A stretch of 9,531 nt of DNA, from contig JAEYQV010000022.1 in the NCBI GenBank assembly GCA_023409835.1, positions 1 through 9,531 of the forward strand, in the 5' to 3' direction. The notes below the pieces were generated by a model that was not told the origin of the DNA, searched no databases, and worked only from the letters and a program-made list of their open reading frames with translations. A program made the translations under genes and the position numbers. The DNA comes from Bacillota bacterium. GTDB lineage: Bacteria > Bacillota > Clostridia > Lachnospirales > Lachnospiraceae. This document shows, piece after piece, positions 1 to 8,100 of this stretch (the first letter of the stretch is position 1; every line of letters begins with the position of its first letter).

Positions 1-1653
1 TTTGCAGTTCATTCCGGACCGGAGGATATCAGACACAGCTTCAATGCCGAGGTATCCAAACAGGATCTCTATGAGACCTACTTGCCTGCATTTAAGGCCT
101 GCGTTCAGGAAGCAGGTGTAGAGGCTGTCATGGGTGCATACAATCGTACCAACGGCGAGCCCTGCTGTGGCAGTAAAACCTTATTGAACGATATCCTTCG
201 TGAAGAATGGGGCTTTCAAGGTCATGTAACCTCTGATTGTTGGGCAATTAAGGATTTCCATGAGTATCATATGGTTACTTCAACGCCGGTAGAGTCCGTT
301 GCATTGGCAATGAATAGCGGCTGTGACTTAAACTGTGGGAATCTGTACGGTAATCTCCTTCTGGCAGTAAGAGACGGACTTGTGAAGGAAGAGACAATTG
401 ACCGGGCAGTAACCAGACTGGTTACGACAAGGATGAAGCTTGGATTATTTGACAGCCCGGAGAAGGTTCCGTTTCATGCCATTGGCTATGACCAGGTAGA
501 TAATAAGGCACATAAGAAGCTTAACCTGAAGGCTTCCAGAAAATCCATTGTTCTGTTAAAGAACGAGAACAACCTTCTTCCACTGGATAGAAGTAAGATA
601 AGGACGGTCGGAGTCATCGGACCGAATGCGGATAACCGCAAGGCACTTGTAGGCAACTATGAAGGTACAGCGTCCGAATATGTCACCATACTGGAGGGGA
701 TTAAGGAGTATCTGGGTGACTATACCCGTGTATATTACTCAGAGGGCTGCCATCTGTTTAAGAATAAGGTACAGGGTCTTGGGATTGAAAACGATAGAAT
801 TGCAGAAGCCCGTGCAGTATGTGAAATGAGTGACGTTGTAATTGCCTGCTTCGGACTTGATCCCGGACTGGAAGGGGAAGAAGGAGATCAGGGGAATGAA
901 TTTGCCAGCGGTGATAAGCCGAATCTAAAGCTTCCGGGTATTCAGGAGGAGGTCCTTGCCGAATTGTATAAGAGCGGTAAACCGATTGTTCTGGTACTTT
1001 TATCCGGTAGTGCGCTCAGTATTCCATGGGCGGATGAACACATTCCTGCAATTGTACAGGGCTGGTATCCCGGTGCACAGGGAGGAAGAGCGATTACTCA
1101 GATATTATTTGGTGACGCTTCTCCTGAGGGCAAGCTTCCGGTTACCTTCTACCGCACCACGGAAGAATTACCTGACTTCACCGATTATAGTATGAAGAAC
1201 AGGACTTACCGCTATATGGAGAATGAAGCTCTGTACCCGTTTGGCTATGGTCTCTCCTATACGAATTTTGAACTATCCAATATAACCGTAGATGCGGAGG
1301 AAATAGAACCGGGCAAGGTAATTAACTGTTCTGTTGATGTGTCTAATACCGGTGATATGTCAGGAGCGGAAACCATCCAGGTATATGTTAAGGTAAAGGT
1401 GGAGGGAGCTCCCAACTGGCAGCTGAAGGGGTTAAAGAAGCTTCATCTAAATCCCGGCGAAACAAAGACAATACAAATAACATTAAATGATGAGGCTTTT
1501 GGACTTTACGACAATCAGGGACAGCTCATGCTCCATGAAGGTGAATATGAGGTATTTATCGGTACCAATCAACCGGACACAAGAAGCATCAAACTGACAG
1601 GGAAGAAACCCTATTGCAAGATTATGCGTTCCACAAAGACTTCAATTCTGTAA
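1..1653 (+). CDS. Glycoside hydrolase family 3, probable beta-xylosidase (5' end missing)
   Basis: The reading frame is open from base 1, so the true start lies upstream. About 550 codons are visible, and by comparison with the family's usual length of about 700 residues roughly 150 N-terminal residues are missing. Seen: the GH3 N-terminal barrel continues with AVHSGPE and VMGAYNRTNGEPCCGS. The catalytic nucleophile is Asp at 235-237 in the motif SDCWAI. The GH3 C-terminal domain begins near RKSIVLLKN (about 538) and holds LEGEEGD (about 868-888), whose Glu is the likely acid/base. PFGYGLSYT (about 1237) leads into a C-terminal fibronectin III-like domain. GH3 enzymes remove terminal beta-linked sugars from short oligosaccharides. 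The SDCWA form and the GH67 and UxuA neighbours favour beta-xylosidase, but beta-glucosidase or arabinosidase activity cannot be excluded. With the N terminus absent, a signal peptide cannot be ruled out, though such enzymes are often cytoplasmic. A terminator follows the stop. Confidence 0.93.
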   Translation, partial: FAVHSGPEDIRHSFNAEVSKQDLYETYLPAFKACVQEAGVEAVMGAYNRTNGEPCCGSKTLLNDILREEWGFQGHVTSDCWAIKDFHEYHMVTSTPVESVALAMNSGCDLNCGNLYGNLLLAVRDGLVKEETIDRAVTRLVTTRMKLGLFDSPEKVPFHAIGYDQVDNKAHKKLNLKASRKSIVLLKNENNLLPLDRSKIRTVGVIGPNADNRKALVGNYEGTASEYVTILEGIKEYLGDYTRVYYSEGCHLFKNKVQGLGIENDRIAEARAVCEMSDVVIACFGLDPGLEGEEGDQGNEFASGDKPNLKLPGIQEEVLAELYKSGKPIVLVLLSGSALSIPWADEHIPAIVQGWYPGAQGGRAITQILFGDASPEGKLPVTFYRTTEELPDFTDYSMKNRTYRYMENEALYPFGYGLSYTNFELSNITVDAEEIEPGKVINCSVDVSNTGDMSGAETIQVYVKVKVEGAPNWQLKGLKKLHLNPGETKTIQITLNDEAFGLYDNQGQLMLHEGEYEVFIGTNQPDTRSIKLTGKKPYCKIMRSTKTSIL

Positions 1654-1664
1654 TACTATGAAAA

Positions 1665-1704
1665 GGAGCAGGGCGGGCGCAGAGCAGGTCCGCCTTGCTT
1701 TATC
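1665..1704 (+). terminator. Intrinsic terminator after the GH3 gene
   Basis: An 11-bp GC-rich stem pairs GCAGGGCGGGC (1668-1678) with GTCCGCCTTGC (1688-1698), using two G-U pairs around a 9-nt loop. It is followed by a short, imperfect T tract (TTTAT). It begins about 15 nt after the GH3 stop. The weak T tract may allow some read-through into the GH67 gene. Confidence 0.65.
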
Positions 1705-1794
1705 ATAAGGTATTACTCCCTATAAGATAAAAAATAAAAGCACCTCAGCTACTTAGAGACACACCTCATTAAGCTTGCAACAAGGAGAAATAAA

Positions 1795-3810
1795 ATGGAA
1801 TACAGCCAATGCTGGTTAAGCTATAACCCGGTTAAGAACGATCCCGGTTCAGATCTATTTAAAAAAATTTACATGATTAGCTCAGATAACCAATTCGGAA
1901 TAATTGCACAGAATGCGGTAAAGGAAATAACAACTGCACTGAAACACATTCTTGATATAAAAGCTACAGTGATTGAGAATGGCAATCCGGATGGAAATGA
2001 AGAAGGAATACATCTCGTTATTGACCCTTCGGAGCAATCACTTGGAGAGGAAGGCTTCCGGATTGAGCAGGATGAGAGAGTGCTCCGGATTACAGGTAAA
2101 ACTGAGAAGGGCCTTTTATACGGTACTTTTGCACTGATTCGAAGGATAGCTGCCGGAGAAATAGTAAATAACCTTAATATTACTGAGAAGCCTATGAATC
2201 CCCTGCGAATGCTGAACCACTGGGACAATATGGAGGGTGATATTGAAAGAGGTTATTCCGGGCAATCTTTTTTCTTTCAATCCGAAGAAATAATTGTAAA
2301 TAATAGGAACTTGGATTTTGCTAGACTTGCAGCATCGATTGGGATCAACGGAGTAGTTATTAATAATGTGAATGTTCGTGGAGCGGCTGCTACCGGATTG
2401 ATTACCGACCGTTATCTGGGTAAATTAAAGGAACTGGCAGATATTTTTGCAGGCTATGGTATTAAGCTGTTCTTAAGTGTAAACTTTGCGGCACCGATCG
2501 AGATCGGAGGCCTCACAACGGCTGACCCGCTGGATGCAGGAGTTGCTGATTGGTGGAAGGACTGTGTAAAAAATATATATCAAAAAATTCCTGAGTTTGG
2601 TGGATTCCTGGTGAAAGCCGATTCTGAGGGCAGACCGGGTCCCTTCACTTATAACAGAACTCATGCAGATGGTGCCAATGTCCTCGCAAGAGCGTTGCAT
2701 CCATATGGCGGACTGTTAATCTGGCGTTGCTTTGTATATAACTGTCAGCAGGACTGGAGAGATTATAAGACGGATCGAGCCAAGGCAGCTTATGATAATT
2801 TTATAGGACTGGATGGAGATTTTGATGAAAATGTTATCCTCCAGATTAAAAACGGACCGATGGATTTTCAGGTAAGAGAACCGGTATCGCCGTTGTTTGG
2901 AGGATTAAAGAAGACTAACATGATTCTGGAGATTCAGATTGCACAGGAATATACCGGTCAGCAGAAGCACGTATGTTATCTGCTCCCCATGTGGAAGGAA
3001 GTCCTGAATTTTGAAACCTATGCAGAGAATGAAGCTGCCACCATAGCGGATATCGTAGCCGGTAGAACGTATCGGCAGTCCTATTGTGGTATGGCGGCAG
3101 TCTCCAACACCGGTGATGATTATAACTGGACCGGCCATGATCTGGCTGCAGCAAATCTATATGGATACGGAAGATTAAGCTGGGATACGGGATTGACAGC
3201 AGAGAGGATTGCTGAGGAATGGATCAGACAGACATTTCCGCATAATGAAAAGGTTTTCACAGTGACGATGGATATTCTGATGAACTCCTGGTCTACCTAT
3301 GAGAAATACACCTCCCCTCTCGGTATTGGCTGGATGGTAAATCCAAACCACCATTATGGTCCGAACGTGGATGGCTACGAATATGACAAATGGGGGACTT
3401 ACCATAGAGCTGACAGAAACGGGTTGGGCGTTGACCGAACGATGAAGGGAACCGGATATACCGCTCAGTACAATGAACCGAATGCATCCATGTATGAGAA
3501 GATAGAAACCTGCCCGGAAGAGCTTCTGCTTTTCTTTCATTATGTAACCTATGATTACAGGCTTAAAACGGGCAAAACCCTGATCCAGCATATCTATGAT
3601 ACTCATTTTGAAGGGGCGTCAGAAGCGGCAGGAATGCTTGAGAGCTGGAAGAGCCTGAACGGACTGCTTCCTGAGGATATCTATACCAGAGTACTGGAAC
3701 GATTTATGCTACAGAAAGAGAGTGCGAACGAATGGTGTGACCGGATTAATACGTATTTTTATCGTAAATCCGGTGTGGATGATAGATACCATAGAAAGAT
3801 CTATTACTAA
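1795..3810 (+). CDS. aguA: Alpha-glucuronidase, glycoside hydrolase family 67
   Basis: This enzyme releases (4-O-methyl)-D-glucuronic acid from the non-reducing end of aldouronic acids produced from glucuronoxylan. It is 671 residues, the normal length for GH67. It begins directly with the family-typical CWLSYNPV and has no signal peptide, so it should act in the cytoplasm on imported oligosaccharides. Visible domains: an N-terminal beta-sandwich (about 1-130) with the LLYGTFALIRRI segment, a central TIM barrel (about 135-450) and a helical C-terminal domain ending in EWCDRINTYFYRKSGVDDRY. Catalytic acids are in recognisable motifs: Glu278 (KADSEGRPGP) as general acid, and Asp357 (GPMDFQVREP) with Glu385 (IAQEYTGQ) as the base pair. 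Their spacing matches what I recall of characterised GH67 enzymes. The start is supported by AAGGAG at 1782-1787, 7 nt before the ATG. A terminator lies upstream, yet I see no convincing promoter in the 141-bp gap, so transcription may depend on read-through or an unusual promoter. Confidence 0.97.
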   Translation: MEYSQCWLSYNPVKNDPGSDLFKKIYMISSDNQFGIIAQNAVKEITTALKHILDIKATVIENGNPDGNEEGIHLVIDPSEQSLGEEGFRIEQDERVLRITGKTEKGLLYGTFALIRRIAAGEIVNNLNITEKPMNPLRMLNHWDNMEGDIERGYSGQSFFFQSEEIIVNNRNLDFARLAASIGINGVVINNVNVRGAAATGLITDRYLGKLKELADIFAGYGIKLFLSVNFAAPIEIGGLTTADPLDAGVADWWKDCVKNIYQKIPEFGGFLVKADSEGRPGPFTYNRTHADGANVLARALHPYGGLLIWRCFVYNCQQDWRDYKTDRAKAAYDNFIGLDGDFDENVILQIKNGPMDFQVREPVSPLFGGLKKTNMILEIQIAQEYTGQQKHVCYLLPMWKEVLNFETYAENEAATIADIVAGRTYRQSYCGMAAVSNTGDDYNWTGHDLAAANLYGYGRLSWDTGLTAERIAEEWIRQTFPHNEKVFTVTMDILMNSWSTYEKYTSPLGIGWMVNPNHHYGPNVDGYEYDKWGTYHRADRNGLGVDRTMKGTGYTAQYNEPNASMYEKIETCPEELLLFFHYVTYDYRLKTGKTLIQHIYDTHFEGASEAAGMLESWKSLNGLLPEDIYTRVLERFMLQKESANEWCDRINTYFYRKSGVDDRYHRKIYY

Positions 3811-3997
3811 AGAACTAAATAGTTTATTAGAAGGAGGTGTAGTTAGGAAGCAAGATATGCAGCTATGTATACAGCAGCTTACCGGTAGGGGTTATGGCTT
3901 ATGGCCTGTGGGGAGGCATAAACTGGAGATAAATAGGAAACCGGTAAGAGGGATGGCAAAAGTTACATTGTTGAATATTAAGAGGAGGTAAAAGAAA
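3811..3997 (+). other. Structured gap with orphan Shine-Dalgarno before the secreted-protein genes
   Basis: This 187-bp stretch separates the GH67 gene from the secreted pair. It opens with a near-perfect Shine-Dalgarno, AAGGAGG (3831-3837), that has no usable start codon at the right distance: the overlapping GTG is followed at once by TAG. A 9-bp inverted repeat, CTTACCGGT (3878-3886) and ACCGGTAAG (3940-3948), encloses a smaller hairpin at 3899-3921 (TTAT, bulged G, GCCT / AGGC, ATAA, loop GTGGGG). The working ribosome site of the next gene, AGGAGG, is at 3983-3988, outside the stem. I see no good -35/-10 pair and no T tract. The structure could be a 5' leader that stabilises or regulates the downstream message. 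It does not match a riboswitch class I recognise. Confidence 0.4.
3857..3991 (+). CDS. Possible 44-residue basic small protein or leader peptide
   Basis: This short frame starts at an ATG 6 nt after AGGAAG (3845-3850), an acceptable Shine-Dalgarno. It ends at a TAA that abuts the AGGAGG of the next gene, 6 nt before that gene's ATG, which would allow translational coupling. The predicted peptide has ten Lys/Arg and a single Glu, no signal peptide, no membrane segment and no motif I recognise. The same DNA also contains the inverted repeat and hairpin described for the gap, so the open frame may be incidental. The frame continues upstream into the 3' end of the GH67 gene without a stop, which further weakens the case that the reading frame was selected. 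Treat as a weak candidate. Confidence 0.18.
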   Translation: MQLCIQQLTGRGYGLWPVGRHKLEINRKPVRGMAKVTLLNIKRR

Positions 3998-5110
3998 ATG
4001 AATAGGCTTTACACAAGAACATTTAAAATGGTGGCTACCTTCATCCTGACGGTTGCGATGGTATTATCCACTATTACACCGGCATTCGCAGCGAAGGAAG
4101 CAAAGAAAGCTTTCGAATTAAACTCCGATGAGCAGACAATCTGCGTCGGTAAAACCTTTGACTTCAATCTGGAGACTGAAGCGAAGGGTGCTAAGGTTAA
4201 GTGGAGCAGTGCTAACACCAAGATCGCAACAGTTGACGCTGCAAGCGGTGTAGTAAAGGGTGTTGCTAAGGGTAAAGTCAATATCCACTGTGTAATTACA
4301 ACAGCGGATAAGACTACTTACCGATTGTATGCGAAAGTTACTGTTGTTAAACCGGCGGTAAAGGTTGAGATTAATAATAAGATTACCAGTCTGAAGGTTG
4401 GTGAGACCTATAATCTTAACGTTACAATTACACCGAAGACAGCAAATGATACGGTTACCTGGTCATCCAGTGACAAGGCTATTGCTGACCCTGCCAGTAA
4501 TGGTGTTTTCAAAGCGAAGAAGGCAGGAAAGGTTACCATTACGGCAACCAGCTTCAGCGGGAGAAAGGATAGCGTTACCATTAAGGTTATTTCTGATGGG
4601 GAGGAATATGTTGAAGAAAAACCTACTGTAACGGTAACTCCGACGCCGGTTGTTAGCAAAGCACTTGTAGAAGAGCATTTTACATCAGATGCCGGTAATT
4701 TCCTCAGCAGAGGCGGTGCACTCATTGAAGTAGTAAAAGAGACCGGTGCAGACGGCAAGAAGGGCTGTCTGTCTATCACGAATCGTACCGACGTATGGCA
4801 TGGAGCCTCCATGGATGTAACCAGCCTCGTTAAGAAGGGTAAGACCTATGAGGTTACCGGTTGGGTTAAGTATACCGAGGGCAATGATACTGAGATGTTC
4901 AAAATTACCGAACAGAAAAATGGTAACACCTGGCCGCAGATTACCGGCGATGTCGAGGTTAAGAAGGGAGTATGGACAGAATTAAAAGGGACCTTTACTG
5001 TCGATGCGGATACGGATACCTGTGAAGTATACTTTGAAACCTCTAGTAATGCGACCTTAAGCTTCCTTGCGGACGAATTTGTAATCACTGAAGTAGCAGG
5101 AGGGAAATAA
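3998..5110 (+). CDS. Secreted two-BIG2 protein with C-terminal CBM22-like xylan-binding module
   Basis: A 370-residue exported protein without an enzyme domain. Seen: a signal peptide with a basic start, a hydrophobic core (about 11-25) and a likely signal peptidase I cut after Ala31 (TPAFA). Two bacterial Ig-like (BIG2) domains follow at about 37-118 and 121-198, each with the KWSS/TWSSSD...G.VKA.. pattern. Next is a Thr/Pro linker (about 205-220, TVTVTPTP) and then a beta-sandwich at about 222-367. That last module carries NRTDVWHGASMDVT, GKTYEVTGWVKYT and VWTELKGTFTV, the pattern of the CBM22/CBM4_9 group, which commonly binds xylan. Trp267, Tyr345 and Glu347 are plausible ligand residues (inference). 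There is no LPXTG, SLH or dockerin, so it may be released or held by the BIG2 domains. The ATG lies 9 nt after AGGAGG (3983-3988). The stop is one base from the next gene, so the two are clearly co-transcribed. Confidence 0.9.
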   Translation: MNRLYTRTFKMVATFILTVAMVLSTITPAFAAKEAKKAFELNSDEQTICVGKTFDFNLETEAKGAKVKWSSANTKIATVDAASGVVKGVAKGKVNIHCVITTADKTTYRLYAKVTVVKPAVKVEINNKITSLKVGETYNLNVTITPKTANDTVTWSSSDKAIADPASNGVFKAKKAGKVTITATSFSGRKDSVTIKVISDGEEYVEEKPTVTVTPTPVVSKALVEEHFTSDAGNFLSRGGALIEVVKETGADGKKGCLSITNRTDVWHGASMDVTSLVKKGKTYEVTGWVKYTEGNDTEMFKITEQKNGNTWPQITGDVEVKKGVWTELKGTFTVDADTDTCEVYFETSSNATLSFLADEFVITEVAGGK

Positions 5111-5111
5111 T

Positions 5112-8100
5112 ATGAGATCATTTAAGAAATTATTGGCAGTTATCCTCACAGTTGCATTGGTGTTAAATGTCAACCTTATTACCGCTTCCGCTTCAGAGAG
5201 TATTAAAGTAAGCAATATCTATACTAATTTCCAGAAGGCTACGATGTCTGTAGGAACGACGAAGCAGATAAAAATAACTATGGAGCCGGAAAATGCAACC
5301 TATAAAGGGGTAAGCTATGTCTCCTCCGATCACGGTGTTGTTACTGTTTCCGGAACCGGCCTAATCACAGCGGTAGCTCCGGGCAGTGCAGTGATTACGG
5401 TTAGCGCTAAGAACAATAGTAAGGCCAGTGAAAAGATAACGATTAAGGTATTAGAGGACCTTGTTATTGATAAGAAGCTGGTAGACGCCGATAACGAAGT
5501 TCTTGTGTTGGATGGAGTATATGGTAATGTATATATTCAAAATACAGTTGGAGATGCACAGATCTATCTCTCTGAAATGGATATCAAGAATAAGCTGGTT
5601 CTTGAACAGGGCGATTACCAAGTGTTCCTATATGATACCTCTGCTAAATCAGTAGAAGTGAAAGAAACACTGGATGATATTGTATCTCTTACAACTGCTA
5701 TAGTTCCCCTGACGCCTTTCATCCATGTAGTGAGTAATTCCCATATCGATAGTGTTTCCGGCGGAACAGGCCTGAATCTCAGCCAGGATCCTACTTCTTT
5801 CGTTGGTTCATTGGCCTATAATTTTATCGCTCCGCCTAGTGCGCCAGTGCTTGTGACAGGCTTCCAGGGTAGCTTAATGATTAATAACTCCTGCAGTGAC
5901 AGCATCACTTTGGGATTCCAAAGCTGCTTAATACCTACAGCAAGTATAATGGCCGCACCCGGATCCGGTCCGATCCAAATGAATAATATGCAGGAATCTA
6001 CGATCGGAAGTATGACACTTGGCGGCAGTCCAAACCTTAATCTTCAGGTTCCTACGGATATGCTTAGTATTCTACCCACTTCATCGGGAGCTCATGTCAA
6101 TGTGAGTGCTCCGGTAGGAAACCTGAGCAATAACGGTTCTAATACCAACCTGCTACTGGGTGCAGTAATAAATTTCTTATCTTCCACCGGCAGTGGTGCA
6201 AGCATTCAATTAATGTTAGGCGGAATGATTAGTGAAAATACAACAAATACGCCTGTAACTCATATTAATGAATCGGGTACAATTGTAATGGTTCCCGGTG
6301 TGAATGCACCTGTAGAGGTTAGTGCGCCTATATCCTATAATGTAGGTGATGTGATTCTTGAGAATAACTTTGACGACGGAAGGATTTCTCTGATAAAGAA
6401 CAATTCACCGGTATTTATTATGGCTGATACAGGGAACAACAGCAGTAAATCACTATTGATAATCAATAGAACACAGCCTTGGTATACACCGGCAATCAGT
6501 CTTGCAGCTTATGTGCCAAGCATAGCAGGAAAGCATATTACCGTAAGAGTTACTGCGGATGTAATGTACAACAGCGGAGAATATAGTACTCAGCAGTTTA
6601 AGTGCACAGTAAATGGTTCTTATGACCAGGTGGCTGCTACCACTGTGAATAAGGGACAGTGGGGGACTCTCACAGGTACATTCGAAGTATCAGATGCATA
6701 TTCCCTGATCTATTTTGAAACTGTTGGTGACGGAAGCAATACGATGGATAATTTTTACCTTGATAATGTTAAGGTGGAGATTGCAGCTGTGAGAGACATA
6801 GTGAAGGTAAGCGGAGTCTCAATCCAGCCGGCCGCCGCTACTCTCGGTATCGGTCAGAGCCAGCAGCTTACAGCTAATATAACACCTGCAGGGGCAGAGA
6901 ATACAGCTGTTACCTGGATATCCGATAACCCTCTTGTTGCATGGGTAAGCAGCTCGGGTGTCGTAACAGCAGTTGGTGGTGGAACAGCAAATATCTATGT
7001 CACTACAGCAGATGGAGGCTTTAAGGCCACCGGTGTCATTACCGTAGATCCTACCAAACGTGTTTTTGGTTTCTCGCTAGATAAAGGGAATAAAACATTA
7101 ACTACCTTAGGTGAGACAGTTCAACTGACAGCAACAGCAACCTTGAACAATACACCGTATGCAGCTGATGTGACATGGGCATCCGATGATGTAAGTGTTG
7201 CTACCGTTAGCCCGACAGGTTTGGTAACAGCAATAAAGAACGGATCAGCTAACATTACAGCCTCTACTGTTTGTGATGATGAGACAATTACTGATACCTT
7301 CAAAGTAACTGTAAATGATAAGATAGTTGTATTACAGGACTTTGAAGATAAGGCGATTGGAACAGCGGCAGACGGATATATGAATTGGTATGACGGAGAA
7401 TGTACTGCATCCGTTCAGGAAACGGTTATTGCAGGTAAAGATTACAATAACCGTGCATTAAAAGTATTACCAACAAACTATAATGCTGCTCCTGTGTTAA
7501 ATGTTAGCCTGCCGGCAGGAACTACTTTAGCAGACTATTCAAAGATTGAATTCAAATTATGGTATAAGGCCGGCGACGTTACCTATAAACCGATTTTCGT
7601 AGAGGCTAATACCGCATTAAGTTCAGGCTTTGGTGCCAATACAACAAATCAAATAGTAGCAAAGTTAGATAATAATCTGAGTAGTACTCAGCCGGATTTT
7701 CTACCTTATTCTCTTTCATTGAACGGCGTGAACAGTCATTTATCAGGAACCTTTAAAATTGCTCTTGGTATAAATTGCGGTGCAAGTTTAGGCGGTGAAG
7801 CAACTACATATTATATTGATGATATTGTACTTGTTAAGAAGGTTCCTACAAATGAATTACTCTCAGCAGACTTTGAAGATGGAGTAGATCCTTTTACTGC
7901 CGCTTGGGATACTACAACTGAAGGCGGAGTGCATAACTGGGGAACTAAGAATGTAGTAACAGATACAGGGGTTGGTTATGACAACAGTAATGGCTGTTAT
8001 GAGGTTAGTTTCGCTGCAGGAGAGGACTATAGAGGAGTAGGCTTCCATTTTGCTTCTGCCGGTACTTATACAATATCTGCCAAAGTAAAAAATGCTGTAG

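Noticed and set aside
1695..1728. Possible promoter TTGCTT ... TATAAG upstream of GH67
   Set aside because: The spacer would be 20 nt, the -10 match is imperfect and the -35 lies within the terminator arm; too weak to annotate.
3175..3606. 143-codon open frame on the minus strand inside the GH67 gene
   Set aside because: It lies entirely opposite a strongly conserved catalytic gene, has no recognisable domain and no ribosome site that I can see; it is a shadow of the codon pattern on the plus strand.
3811..3997. c-di-GMP riboswitch or other known riboswitch in the gap before the secreted genes
   Set aside because: The conserved sequence blocks of the c-di-GMP-I class are not present and no other class I know matches; only generic stem structure is visible.
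4408..4812. 134-codon minus-strand open frame opposite the first secreted protein
   Set aside because: The plus-strand frame has a signal peptide, two BIG2 domains and a CBM, so this overlap is best explained as a shadow frame.
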